A stretch of 64,000 nt of DNA from CAVUWL01 sp963787415. GTDB lineage: Bacteria; Actinomycetota; Thermoleophilia; Solirubrobacterales; 70-9. Numbering within the stretch: position 1 is the first letter of the stretch; each line of letters begins with the position of its first letter. Below are positions 17,174-25,385 of this stretch, piece by piece. Made by a program: the position numbers and the translations under genes. Under the pieces are notes generated by a model, which saw nothing but the letters and a program-made list of their open reading frames with translations, searched no databases and was not told where the DNA came from. The stretch covers positions 806,001-870,000 of the forward strand of contig CAWBCO010000002.1 in assembly GCA_963787415.1 (NCBI GenBank), read 5' to 3'.

Positions 17174-17629
17174 CTACCTCGGGGCCCAGGCGTCGGGAGA
17201 GGAGGTCAGTTCGCCAACCACGGCGGGCAGCTTGCCGGAGACCAGTTCGGCCAGGGTGACGTGCTCCAAGACGGCGCGCAGATTGGCACGCACGGCGATC
17301 CAGACCTCCTGCAGATGCTCGGCGTTGCCTCGATATTCGATCGACTCCGGCGGAGAGGATTGGACGTCGGCGATTGGGCCCTCCACCGCCCGCACGATGT
17401 CTGCGACGGTGACCGCCTCGGCCGGCCGAGCCAACCAGTAGCCGCCCTTGGCTCCGCGGCGGGCTCTGACGATACCGGCGTGCTTTAGCTCCAAGAGGAT
17501 GTGCTCGAGGAACTGCAGCGGAATGTCTTGAGCCTCAGCCAGCTTCTCGCCCTTGATCGGACCCTCCTCGGCCGCGGCCAACTCGGCCGCGGCGCGAACT
17601 GCGTAATCGACCTTTGCGGAAACGCGCAT
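17174..17629 (-). CDS. Rrf2-family transcriptional regulator without Fe-S cysteines
   Basis: 151 residues. The N-terminal winged helix is typical of Rrf2 (MRVSAKVDYAVRAAAELA, then IPLQFLEHILLELKHAGIVRARRGAKGGYWLARP). The protein has no cysteine at all, so it cannot hold the [2Fe-2S] cluster of IscR/NsrR; in this it resembles CymR-type regulators of sulfur metabolism. It is convergent with the sulfotransferase and divergent from the ABC importer operon, whose first start is about 200 bases away. Regulation of that operon or of its sulfur neighbours is plausible but inferred from position only. Confidence 0.9.
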   Translation of the reverse strand: MRVSAKVDYAVRAAAELAAAEEGPIKGEKLAEAQDIPLQFLEHILLELKHAGIVRARRGAKGGYWLARPAEAVTVADIVRAVEGPIADVQSSPPESIEYRGNAEHLQEVWIAVRANLRAVLEHVTLAELVSGKLPAVVGELTSSPDAWAPR

Positions 17630-17833
17630 CCGGGCAGTTAATCAGCCGACCGATTCGCGAGTCAGATCGGCGGTGCTCGCAGCGAATCCTCCACGGATCG
17701 GAACCGATCCAGGAGCGGCGAATCGGGGGGAGATCAAAGATCGCAAAGCTCGGTGCCCACCGCCACACCCCGACGCTCGCCTCCCAATCAAGATCGCCTC
17801 GGTCCTAAGCGCGCGGTGCGCGAGGATACCGCG

Positions 17834-18652
17834 ATGCCGATCAAAGTCACCCAGCTAAGTGAAACCGCAAGCTCTCCCACCGAAAGGTCGATGCCGGTCG
17901 GCGCGGTCTCGATCGATCAGCTGAGCCACTCATACGGTGACCTGCAGACGATCGAGCGGATCGACCTCGAAGTCGAGCCGCATTCGGTGATCGGCGTGGT
18001 CGGACCCTCGGGCTGTGGCAAGTCGACCTTGTTGGAGCTGATCTGCGGATTGCGCGAGCCCAGCGCCGGGGTGGTCTCCGTTGACGGCGCTGCCGCGGCT
18101 TCCGGGCGCCTTGCCGGCTGCGCCTTCATGCCCCAGCGTGACCTGTTGCTGCCCTGGTTCTCTGCAATCGACAACGCCGCGCTCGCGATGCGCAATCGTG
18201 GCGTGAGCCGTCGCGACGCGCGGCGCCAGGCAAGCGCCCTGTTTGAGCGCTTCGGCATCGGCGGTTTCGAGTCGGCCAGGCCCAAGGAGCTCTCGGGTGG
18301 GATGCGCCAACGGGTCGCCTTCCTGCGCACCCTCCTCGCCGGCAAGCCGGTGCTAGCACTCGATGAGCCGTTTGCCTCTCTTGACGCGATCACCCGGGCG
18401 GAGATGCAGCAGTGGCTCGCGGGCGCCCTGCAGGCCGAACCACGCAGCGTCGTTCTCGTTACCCACGACATCGAGGAGGCGCTCTACCTCTCTGACCGGG
18501 TTGCGGTCCTCTCTGCGCGCCCAGCCCGGATCATCGCCGAGTTGCAGACGCCGGCACCGCGGGCAGCGAGCCGCGACCTTGCGGTCACCGACCCCGAGTT
18601 CATCGCCTCCCGCGAGCGAGCGATGCGCGCGCTGCGCGAGGGTTCCGGATGA
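17834..18652 (+). CDS. ABC importer ATPase (ThiZ/SsuB/TauB-like)
   Basis: 272 residues. Walker A GPSGCGKST, Q-loop PQRDLLLPW, signature LSGGMRQR, Walker B VLALDEPFASLD and switch His in LVTHDIEEAL. This is the nitrate/sulfonate/taurine/pyrimidine class of importer ATPases. The start is ATG 17834 with CGAGGA eight bases upstream; the frame also runs back to 17753 but that part looks like leader. It overlaps the permease start by four bases (ATGA). Substrate is judged from the binding protein two genes on. Confidence 0.92.
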   Translation: MPIKVTQLSETASSPTERSMPVGAVSIDQLSHSYGDLQTIERIDLEVEPHSVIGVVGPSGCGKSTLLELICGLREPSAGVVSVDGAAAASGRLAGCAFMPQRDLLLPWFSAIDNAALAMRNRGVSRRDARRQASALFERFGIGGFESARPKELSGGMRQRVAFLRTLLAGKPVLALDEPFASLDAITRAEMQQWLAGALQAEPRSVVLVTHDIEEALYLSDRVAVLSARPARIIAELQTPAPRAASRDLAVTDPEFIASRERAMRALREGSG

Positions 18653-19410
18653 GGCGATGGCTCCTCCCCAGCCTCGTCTTCGCAGCGCTGATCGGCGCCT
18701 GGCAGGTGGCCGCTGCCAGCGGCACGATTGCCAGTGCGCTTCACCTGGAACCCTTCCTAGTCCCCTCGCCCGCGGCAATTGCGAGATCCCTATGGACAAA
18801 CCGAGTACTGCTCGGTGAAAACGCCTGGGTGACGCTGAGGGAGGTGCTCCTCGGCTTCGGCTGCGCCCTGATTGCGGGCCTTAGCTTCGCCGTTGCCCTG
18901 CACCTCTCAGAGACCCTGCGGCGCGCCTTTTACCCGCTGCTCGTCGCCTCCCAAGGTGTGCCGATCGTCGTCATCGCACCTATCCTTGTCGTCTGGTTCG
19001 GTTTCGGGATCGGGCCGAAGCTGGCGATCGTCGCCTTGATTTGCTTCTTCCCGATCACCGTCAATACGCTCGATGGCCTGCGCTCCGTTGACCCGGAGGC
19101 GACCAAGCTGATGCGAACCCTCGATGCCTCCCGCTGGCAAATCTTTCGCCGGGTCGAGGCGCCCACGGCGCTTCCCTTCGCCTTTAGCGGCGCCAAGGTC
19201 GCCGCCGCCTTCGCGGTGATCGGAGCGGTATTCGGGGAGTGGGCCGGATCGGGTTCCGGGAACTCTGGGCTCGGCCGGCTGATACTGCAGGATATCGACC
19301 AGCTGGAAACAACGCGGGTCTTCGCCTCGGTCGTTTTGCTGGCAATAATCGCGATCGGCCTGTTCGGCACCCTAGCCCTCGCGGAGCGGCGCATAGTCAC
19401 TTGGCGATAG
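18649..19410 (+). CDS. ABC importer permease (ThiX/SsuC-like)
   Basis: 253 residues with about six membrane helices and the BPD_transp_1 coupling helix EATKLMRTLDASRWQIFRRVEAPTALPFAF. The segment GVPIVVIAPILVVWFGFGIGPK is typical of SsuC/TauC/ThiX permeases. ATG 18649 overlaps the ATPase stop and the binding-protein start follows ten bases later, so the three genes form one operon. Confidence 0.92.
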   Translation: MRRWLLPSLVFAALIGAWQVAAASGTIASALHLEPFLVPSPAAIARSLWTNRVLLGENAWVTLREVLLGFGCALIAGLSFAVALHLSETLRRAFYPLLVASQGVPIVVIAPILVVWFGFGIGPKLAIVALICFFPITVNTLDGLRSVDPEATKLMRTLDASRWQIFRRVEAPTALPFAFSGAKVAAAFAVIGAVFGEWAGSGSGNSGLGRLILQDIDQLETTRVFASVVLLAIIAIGLFGTLALAERRIVTWR

Positions 19411-19419
19411 AAAGCAGGG

Positions 19420-20442
19420 GTGAGGCTCCGCCCAATCGCACCAGTGGCTCTCGCCGTGACCCTGATCGCGCTAGCGCTGGGCCTTTCCGCCTGCGGTGAG
19501 AAGAGCGAGAACGTCTCCGGCAAGGCCCAGTCCTTTAGCCTCACGCTCGACTTCTATCCAAACCCCGATCATGCCGGGATCTACATGGCGCAGAAGCTTG
19601 GCTACTTCCGCGAAGCCGGGCTCGACGTCAACATTAACGCGCCGTCAGATCCGTCGGCTCCGATTAAGGAGGTCGCCGCCGGGCAAACCGATCTTGCGAT
19701 CTCCTATGAGCCAGAGGTGTTGTTGGCCCGCCAACAACACCTCGACGTGGTCGCCGTGGGGGCTCTCGTTGATCAACCCCTGACCTCGCTGATCTGGCTC
19801 AGGAATTCGGGAATCAAGGGAGTTGGCGATCTGCGCGGCAAGACGATCGCGACCGCCGGTATTCCCTACCAGGGCGCCTTCTTGAAGACGATCCTTGCCC
19901 GTGCCAACCTCTCCCCTGCAAACGTCAAGGCGGTCAACGTTGGCTTCGGATTACTGCCCGCGCTTGTCGGCGGCAGCGCCCAGGCGATGCTCGGCGGCTA
20001 CCGCAACGTCGAGGCGATTGACCTCCGCGAACGCGGCAAACACCCGGTCGTGATCCCCGTCAACAGGCTCGGCGTCCCCACCTATGACGAGCTGGTCTTG
20101 GTCGCTCAACGAAAGCACCTGGAGGAAGATCCCGAATCGATCCGATTGTTCATCGCCGCGCTTGCCCGTGGCACTGCGGCGGCTGTTAAAAATCCCGGCG
20201 AGGCGACCAAGGCGGTGCTCGAAGCCAACCACAGTCTCGAACCGAAGCTGACCGCCGCCGAGGTGAAGGCGACATTACCGCTGCTTGAGTCCGGACCCAG
20301 CGGCCATCCCTACGGCTACATGGATCCGGGCCAGTGGCGCAACTTCATCGCCTGGATGCGAGACAACGAATTGATCTCATCGTTGCCGCTGCCTTCAGAG
20401 GTGCTGAGCAACGCCTACCTGCCGGGGAAAATTCCCGAATAG
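19420..20442 (+). CDS. ABC substrate-binding lipoprotein, NMT1/ThiY-like
   Basis: 340 residues with a lipoprotein signal (lipobox LSAC at about 22-25). The mature protein opens with LTLDFYPNPDHAGIYMAQKLGYF, continues DVNINAPSDPSAPIKEVAAGQTDLAISYEPEVLLA, and has GVPTYDELVLVAQ. This pattern fits ThiY/NMT1, which binds thiamin pyrimidine precursors, better than sulfonate or nitrate binders. Start GTG 19420 after AGCAGGGG. No TPP riboswitch (no CTGAGA-type element) is visible upstream of the operon, so the thiamin assignment is moderate; riboflavin-like or sulfonate ligands remain possible. Confidence 0.8.
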   Translation: MRLRPIAPVALAVTLIALALGLSACGEKSENVSGKAQSFSLTLDFYPNPDHAGIYMAQKLGYFREAGLDVNINAPSDPSAPIKEVAAGQTDLAISYEPEVLLARQQHLDVVAVGALVDQPLTSLIWLRNSGIKGVGDLRGKTIATAGIPYQGAFLKTILARANLSPANVKAVNVGFGLLPALVGGSAQAMLGGYRNVEAIDLRERGKHPVVIPVNRLGVPTYDELVLVAQRKHLEEDPESIRLFIAALARGTAAAVKNPGEATKAVLEANHSLEPKLTAAEVKATLPLLESGPSGHPYGYMDPGQWRNFIAWMRDNELISSLPLPSEVLSNAYLPGKIPE

Positions 20443-21677
20443 CGAGCTACCCCTTTGGAGAGCATCTCGGGGATCTCCTGCGGCGGCAAGGCCGCTGAGA
20501 AAAGATGGCCCTGGGCATAGTCACAGCCCAAACGCAAAAGCTCCGAAAGCTGGGCCTCATTCTCGACTCCCTCGGCGATCACATCGAGCGACAGAGCACG
20601 GGCCATGCCGATGATCGCCTCGATGATCGCGGTCCGCTCCTGTTCGATTCCAAGTGCATCGACAAAGGAGCGGTCGATCTTCAGCGCATCGAAGGGGAAG
20701 CGATTGAGGTAAGCCAGCGAGGAGTAGCCGGTACCGAAATCATCGAGAACCAGTCGCACCCCGATCTCGGTGAGTGCATCGAGGGTCCGCTTCACCGTCG
20801 CTGACTCCTCAACCAGCGCGCTCTCGGTGATCTCCAGGCGCAGGTGAACGGGATCCAGTCCGGTGCGGGCGAGGATCTCTGCGACCACCGAGGGAAGGTC
20901 GCGATGGGCCACCTGACGGGCCGAGAGGTTGACGGCAACGTCGAAGGGCCGCGCGTCGGGGCGCTGGGCATGCCACTCAAGGATCTGCCGGCAGGCGCGC
21001 TCCTGCACCCAGCGTCCAACCGGCTCGATCAGGCCGCTGTCCTCGGCGACGGTTACGAAATCCGCTGGGTCAAGAAGGCCACGCTCGGGGTGCTGCCAAC
21101 GCAGCAGAGCCTCCAGACTGGCTACCTCGCCACTTCTCAGCGAGACCACCGGCTGGTAATGGAGGATCATCTCCTGGCGCTCGATCGCATGGCGCAGATC
21201 GCGCTCGACTTCAAGACGGCGCAGTGCGCTTGCTCGCATCTCGGCATCAAACAACTCACTGCGAGCCCGACCCCTCTCCTTTGCCCTGTACATGGCGGCA
21301 TCTGCGTCGCGGATCAACAGGTCGGCATTTATTGGCTGTCGATCGGAGGGCCGGCCAACGGCGATTCCGATGCTGGCCGAGACAAAGTGCTCGACTCCCT
21401 CCATTGTGAAGGGCTTGGCGAAGGCTGCCGTAACCCGATCGGCGATCGCGATCGCCTCATCCTCATCGGCCAAGCGGTCTATGAGGATGCCAAACTCGTC
21501 TCCGCCGAAACGAGCCACTACGTCTCCGGGGCGCAGATGGGAGCGCAGGCGCGGAGCCACGGCGCGGAGCAGCGCATCGCCTGCATGGTGACCCATGCTG
21601 TCGTTGATCAGCTTGAAGTGGTCGAGGTCGAGAAAGAGGATGCCCACTGGTGAACCGGACGCAGTCGCATGCCGCAA
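20415..21677 (-). CDS. GGDEF-EAL half of a frameshifted c-di-GMP enzyme
   Basis: 420 residues from a TTG at 21677, but really the 3' part of a larger gene. The GGDEF domain is intact (DLDHFKLINDSMGH, ARFGGDEF) with an inhibitory I-site RPGD five residues before GGDEF. The EAL domain is also complete: SLEALLRWQHP, LEITESA, DDFGTGYSSL, AEGVE. It can therefore make and break c-di-GMP in principle. It lacks the start of the GGDEF domain, which is found in the preceding frame. The frames join at 21680-21681, where one extra C (G on the coding strand) splits them. Expression of this half would depend on reinitiation, unless the extra base is a sequencing error. Confidence 0.85.
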   Translation of the reverse strand: MRHATASGSPVGILFLDLDHFKLINDSMGHHAGDALLRAVAPRLRSHLRPGDVVARFGGDEFGILIDRLADEDEAIAIADRVTAAFAKPFTMEGVEHFVSASIGIAVGRPSDRQPINADLLIRDADAAMYRAKERGRARSELFDAEMRASALRRLEVERDLRHAIERQEMILHYQPVVSLRSGEVASLEALLRWQHPERGLLDPADFVTVAEDSGLIEPVGRWVQERACRQILEWHAQRPDARPFDVAVNLSARQVAHRDLPSVVAEILARTGLDPVHLRLEITESALVEESATVKRTLDALTEIGVRLVLDDFGTGYSSLAYLNRFPFDALKIDRSFVDALGIEQERTAIIEAIIGMARALSLDVIAEGVENEAQLSELLRLGCDYAQGHLFSAALPPQEIPEMLSKGVARYSGIFPGR

Positions 21678-22713
21678 TGCCTCGACTGAGCGCCTCGATG
21701 AAGCTGAGCCGGTTTGGAAGACCGGTCAATGAATCGTGAAGAACCCGGTGGCGGAGGACCTGATCGGAGATGTGGCGCTCGATCGCCTCGGCCAGCACGT
21801 TGGCCGCAGCCCGCAAGAAGTGAACGTCCTGGGGGCCGAAGCGGCTGGGATCGCTGGAGTGAATGTCGAGCACGCCGAAGGGGTGCTCCTTGCCGTCGAT
21901 CATCACCGCAAGGCTGCTGGCAAATCCGAGAACACGCAGCACCGGGGGCATCGCAAAGCGCTGCTCGACCGACCAGTCTGCGACGATCACATGCAAGCCT
22001 GACTCCAGCGCAGCTCCCGCGTGGGAATCGCGCGCCGCCGAGACGCGGCGACCGGCTCCGCTTACCTCACCCTCCAACCCGGCGCGTAGGCGCAGCCGCC
22101 GTCCATCGCGACCGACCTCCCAGATGCATGCTCCATCGACCCCCTCTACCGCTTCGATCAAAGAAACCGCCGCTTGCATAAGAGAATCCGGGTCACTGTC
22201 TTTTAGCGCCCGTTCGCCGAGCTGGGCGACGGCCGCTTGTTGCACCGCGGCCCGCTGCAGCTCCTGCTCGGCGATCTTTCTTTCGGTGATGTCGTAAAGG
22301 ACGCCGTGCCAGATCGGCACGCCGTCTTCATCGGACTCCAGGACTGCCTCATCGAGAATCCACACAACCTCGCCCTCGCGGGTGATCATCCGGTAATCAA
22401 GCGGCGGAGGATTCCGATCTCCAAGGGTCTCTTTGGTCTCTTGGGAGAGGGCTCGCTCACGATCCTCAGGATGGAGGAGTTTGGCCCAAAGTCCGGGATC
22501 AGACTTCCAATCCTCGGGGCTGTAGCCGAGAATCTCCTCCACCTGGGGGCTGACGTAGCGCCAACGTCCGTGCTCGCCCAACTCAGACGCGTAGACGATC
22601 GCCGGGAGGCGCTCGACAAGATGGCGATAGTCCTCACCGCCGGCGTTGATCTGATCAAGAAATTCGTCGACCTGCTCCTCAGGCCAACTCCTATCTCCCG
22701 GTGGCCGTTCCAT
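21463..22713 (-). pseudogene. PAS-GAF half of the frameshifted GGDEF-EAL gene
   Basis: 416 residues from ATG 22713 (AAGGG just upstream). A PAS domain with PAC tail (about 25-150: WRYVSPQVEEILGYSPEDW to IWHGVLYDITERK) leads into a GAF domain (about 160-330, ending EHPFGVLDIHSSDP) and the first part of GGDEF (RVLHDSLTGLPNRLSFIEALSRG). After Gly the frame is lost and runs into antisense-like sequence until 21463. Deleting one G at 21680-21681 gives EALSRALRHATASG, continuous with the GGDEF-EAL half. The true gene would be 20415-22713, about 765 residues. The frame also opens upstream to 23214, but that is antisense-like sequence from the AlkA gene. Confidence 0.85.
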
Positions 22714-22801
22714 TGGCGCCCTTATCGACAGATCCAGGAGCCCCTTGACAGCATTTCCGTCCAAGCAGCAACCCATGCAATTCAGGTCTGCAGCCCAGAC
22801 G

Positions 22802-23755
22802 CTAAAAACGGAGCGGCGGAGCCTGTGAAACGAGGCGGTGACCCGCGGCAAGAGTGAGCGCGCCCACCAGGCCCCGAAATGGAGCATATGGCGCGTAGAA
22901 CTGTTCGACCTCCTCGACCGAGGCTCGTCGCCCAAGTCCCCCGATGCGACCGACCAGCTTGATGTAGCCGAGGTCTCCGGCGGGAAGCGTGTCGAGGTCT
23001 CCCCGGCCAAAGAAACCGAGGCATTGGACGGTCCACGGACCGATCTCGGGCACCGCGAGAAGGCGACGGTCGCTCGCCTGCGCGGCGAGGTTGCAGTGTC
23101 CGCTGGCGACCTCTCGAGCAACGGCGCGCAGGGCGATCGCCCTGCGCAGCGCGAGGCCCATTGACTCCAGCTCGGCGGGGGCTCGGCCAGCGATCGTCGC
23201 CGCTGCGGGGACATCGCGCAAACCCTGGCGGTCCCTGCCTAGTCTTGCGCCCCAGCGCCCGACGATGCGCCGCTGGATCCGAGACGCACGCTCGGTCTCG
23301 ATCAGCTGCTTGACTACGGCCCAGGCAAGCGCCTCCCATGGCCAAGGCCGGCGACGGGGCCGAAAGTGCGGGCTGCGTCTGAGCAAAGGCCCAAGCAAAG
23401 GATCGCGGCGGAAGCGACGGTGAAACTCGCCGAGGTCCTCATCCACTCCGAGCGCAAATCGCATTCTCTGTACCGCCAGTTCGAGGTCTGCAGATTCGGC
23501 CGGAGCCCTTGAGGGCATCGCAAGGACGCGGGGGGCCGCGATCACCCCGGGATCGACGGGCTCGGCCCGAATCGCGACCCGCTCGGCGCTTGGCTGCCAG
23601 GCGCGAACCAAAACCGGGCGCTCCTCCACGTGAAGTAGTCGAGCGGCAACGCCCCCGCTGACCACCATCACGCGGTCCTCGCCACCGGATATCGGAAGTC
23701 GAAATGGAAACGGGGGCCGAACCTCGACTTCAAACGAAGTCGAGGTTCCCATCAT
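22802..23755 (-). CDS. DNA-3-methyladenine glycosylase II, AlkA-type
   Basis: 317 residues of the HhH-GPD base-excision family. The HhH motif is VPEIGPWTVQCLGFF, followed by the catalytic Asp in LDTLPAGDLGYIK. The N-terminal part (1-110) is like AlkA_N. It removes alkylated purines. ATG 23755 overlaps the stop of the preceding small gene by four bases. It is followed by the GGDEF-EAL gene, 88 bases on. It shares no Cys ligands of the MutY/Nth Fe-S type. Confidence 0.88.
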   Translation of the reverse strand: MMGTSTSFEVEVRPPFPFRLPISGGEDRVMVVSGGVAARLLHVEERPVLVRAWQPSAERVAIRAEPVDPGVIAAPRVLAMPSRAPAESADLELAVQRMRFALGVDEDLGEFHRRFRRDPLLGPLLRRSPHFRPRRRPWPWEALAWAVVKQLIETERASRIQRRIVGRWGARLGRDRQGLRDVPAAATIAGRAPAELESMGLALRRAIALRAVAREVASGHCNLAAQASDRRLLAVPEIGPWTVQCLGFFGRGDLDTLPAGDLGYIKLVGRIGGLGRRASVEEVEQFYAPYAPFRGLVGALTLAAGHRLVSQAPPLRF

Positions 23756-24069
23756 CGCCCCAAAAGGTGGACGTCGACAAGGAAGGAGCGGCTGGCGAGG
23801 ACGTTGGCCGGCCTCTCGCGGCGCCTGAACAGGCGCCTGGGCGGACGGTTGCGCGTACCCACCGCCCCAACCGCGCGTACGGCAGCAACGGTGGCGGCCC
23901 CCGCCAGCGCCCCGCCAGCCGCAGCAATCGCGGCGGCGCGCACCTCGCCTCGAACCGCCGGAGAAGTCGGCTCCTGATATGGAAGCGGCAGCGCCCGTAA
24001 GCGCTCGGGCTCCACGGGTGCAGCATCCTCCTCAGCCACCACCTCGCCCTCGAGCTCAAACCTGCGCAT
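23752..24069 (-). CDS. Hypothetical protein upstream of the AlkA-type gene
   Basis: 105 residues, starting at ATG 24069 with CCGAGGG five bases before. A small hydrophobic Ala/Gly segment (about 45-65, VRAAAIAAAGGALAGAATVAAV) is followed by basic RRLFRRRERP and the ending SRSFLVDVHLLGR. I recall similar endings in this lineage but no function. The stop overlaps the AlkA start (ATGA), so it is the first gene of the operon. Confidence 0.65.
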   Translation of the reverse strand: MRRFELEGEVVAEEDAAPVEPERLRALPLPYQEPTSPAVRGEVRAAAIAAAGGALAGAATVAAVRAVGAVGTRNRPPRRLFRRRERPANVLASRSFLVDVHLLGR

Positions 24070-24223
24070 ATGGGCCCTCGGCTTCAAGCTGCGCGGAGCG
24101 CGCGGTGGAACCAGCGGCCCTCACCTTCTCGGTTGGCACCTTCACGATGCCGACTCTAGCGAGGTGGCAGCCGGGTCCTAGAAGGAGCCAGCGCCGAGCT
24201 CGGAACTTGCGGCTTTCCCAAGC

Positions 24224-25360
24224 TCAGAGGGCGAGCTCATAGATCCGGTAACGCTTGACCACTTTGCCCCCCATCCCCTCCATCGCTCGGTTCATTGGCC
24301 CGTTTGTCTCAAGGATCCAGCCCATCTCTCCGCCGACTATCCCACCCGGGATGGCCGCCGTCTCCAGGTGCTTGAGGTAGAGCCCGGCCGCGACCCCGCT
24401 GTGCCTGTAATCGTGCTTGACGCCAAGCGCGAACACCCGGCACTGGTCCACCTTGCGCTTACCAAGGAGAAATTTGGCCCAGCCAAAGGGGAGCAGGCGA
24501 CCGTCCATCTTCGCCATTACCTGGTTGATGTCTGGCAGCGTCAGCGCCGCCCCGACGACCTCGCCGTCGCGTTCGGCCATATATGCCCAGTTCTCATCGA
24601 GCACCTGCTTCAGGTTCTTGGCCTGGAATTTGACCTCAGCATCGGTGATCGGCACGAAACCCCAGTTGTCGCCCCAGGCCTCGTTGTAGACATCCATGAA
24701 ACGGCGCACCTCATCGGCCATATCACGCTTGCGCATGTTGCGAATTACGATGCCTTCCCCCTCAAGCGCCTTCGTCGCGGCCGCGTGGATCGCGGGATCA
24801 AAGCGCTCTCCCTCCTTCAGTTCGCCAAATTGCAGCTCCCACATGAAGAGGTCCATCGCCTTGGCGAACCCACCGGCCTCGATCAGCTCGCGATAGTAGG
24901 GGGGGTGCCAGGGCTCGAGGATCATCGGCCGCCGCTCATAGCCCTCGATCAGGATCCCGACCTCATCGTTGGTAGTGAAGTCCATCGGGCCAAGAAACCG
25001 GGTGCGACCCTTCGAGCGCGCCCACTCGGCCGCCGCCTCAAACAGGGCGGTCGCCGCCTCGGGGTCATTTGCCGTCTCAAAGAAACCAAACATCGCATCA
25101 CTGCCACCCTGGAACTCATCCCAGCGCCGGTCTACCTGCGCGCTGATCCTGCCGACCGCCTCGCCCTCGCGTTCGGCAACGAAGTACTCGGCCTCAGCGT
25201 GCTCGAAGTAGGGGTTCTTGTCGCGATTGAGAAACTCCATCCGCTCAAAGATCAGCGGTGCCACCCACTGCGAGTGCTCGCGGTGCACGCTGAAGGGGAC
25301 CTTGACGAAGCGCTTTAGCTCGCGCTTGCCGCGCACCGCCCGGATGCTGACGCTTGCCAT
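24224..25360 (-). CDS. YghO/bCerS-like GNAT acyltransferase (candidate ceramide synthase)
   Basis: 378 residues. The N terminus (RGKRELKRFVKVPFSVHREHSQWVAPL), the block YFVAEREGEAVGRISAQVD, the GPMDFTTNDEVGILIEGYERRPMILEPWHPPYY stretch and a C-terminal GNAT fold (VFALGVKHDYRHSGVAAGLYL) are the pattern of the YghO-like family. In Caulobacter a member of this family is the bacterial ceramide synthase that N-acylates 3-ketosphinganine. Here it sits head-to-head, 25 bases from a serine-palmitoyltransferase-like gene, which supports that role. Start is ATG 25360, chosen because upstream frame to 25468 lies antisense to the neighbour; TAGGTT eight bases before it may be a leaderless -10. The substrate is inferred. 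Confidence 0.75.
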   Translation of the reverse strand: MASVSIRAVRGKRELKRFVKVPFSVHREHSQWVAPLIFERMEFLNRDKNPYFEHAEAEYFVAEREGEAVGRISAQVDRRWDEFQGGSDAMFGFFETANDPEAATALFEAAAEWARSKGRTRFLGPMDFTTNDEVGILIEGYERRPMILEPWHPPYYRELIEAGGFAKAMDLFMWELQFGELKEGERFDPAIHAAATKALEGEGIVIRNMRKRDMADEVRRFMDVYNEAWGDNWGFVPITDAEVKFQAKNLKQVLDENWAYMAERDGEVVGAALTLPDINQVMAKMDGRLLPFGWAKFLLGKRKVDQCRVFALGVKHDYRHSGVAAGLYLKHLETAAIPGGIVGGEMGWILETNGPMNRAMEGMGGKVVKRYRIYELAL

Positions 25361-25368
25361 CGCGGCGG

Positions 25369-25378
25369 AACCTACACT
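25369..25378. promoter_or_regulatory. Overlapping divergent -10 elements for the bCerS-like and SPT-like genes
   Basis: On the plus strand TACACT at 25373-25378 ends seven bases before the ATG at 25386. On the minus strand TAGGTT at 25374-25369 ends eight bases before the ATG at 25360. The two hexamers overlap by two bases. TANNNT at this distance from an ATG is the usual look of leaderless actinobacterial promoters. No -35 elements are obvious. Confidence 0.4.
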
Positions 25379-25385
25379 CTGAGGC

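Noticed and set aside
17630..17833. Possible TPP riboswitch before the ThiY-like operon
   Set aside because: No CTGAGA and no matching second half were found by eye.
20844..21653. 269-codon plus-strand frame
   Set aside because: Antisense to the EAL/GGDEF region, which has intact motifs.
22776..23214. Upstream extension of the PAS-GAF frame
   Set aside because: It runs through the AlkA gene in another frame and is not PAS-like; the ATG at 22713 has a ribosome site.
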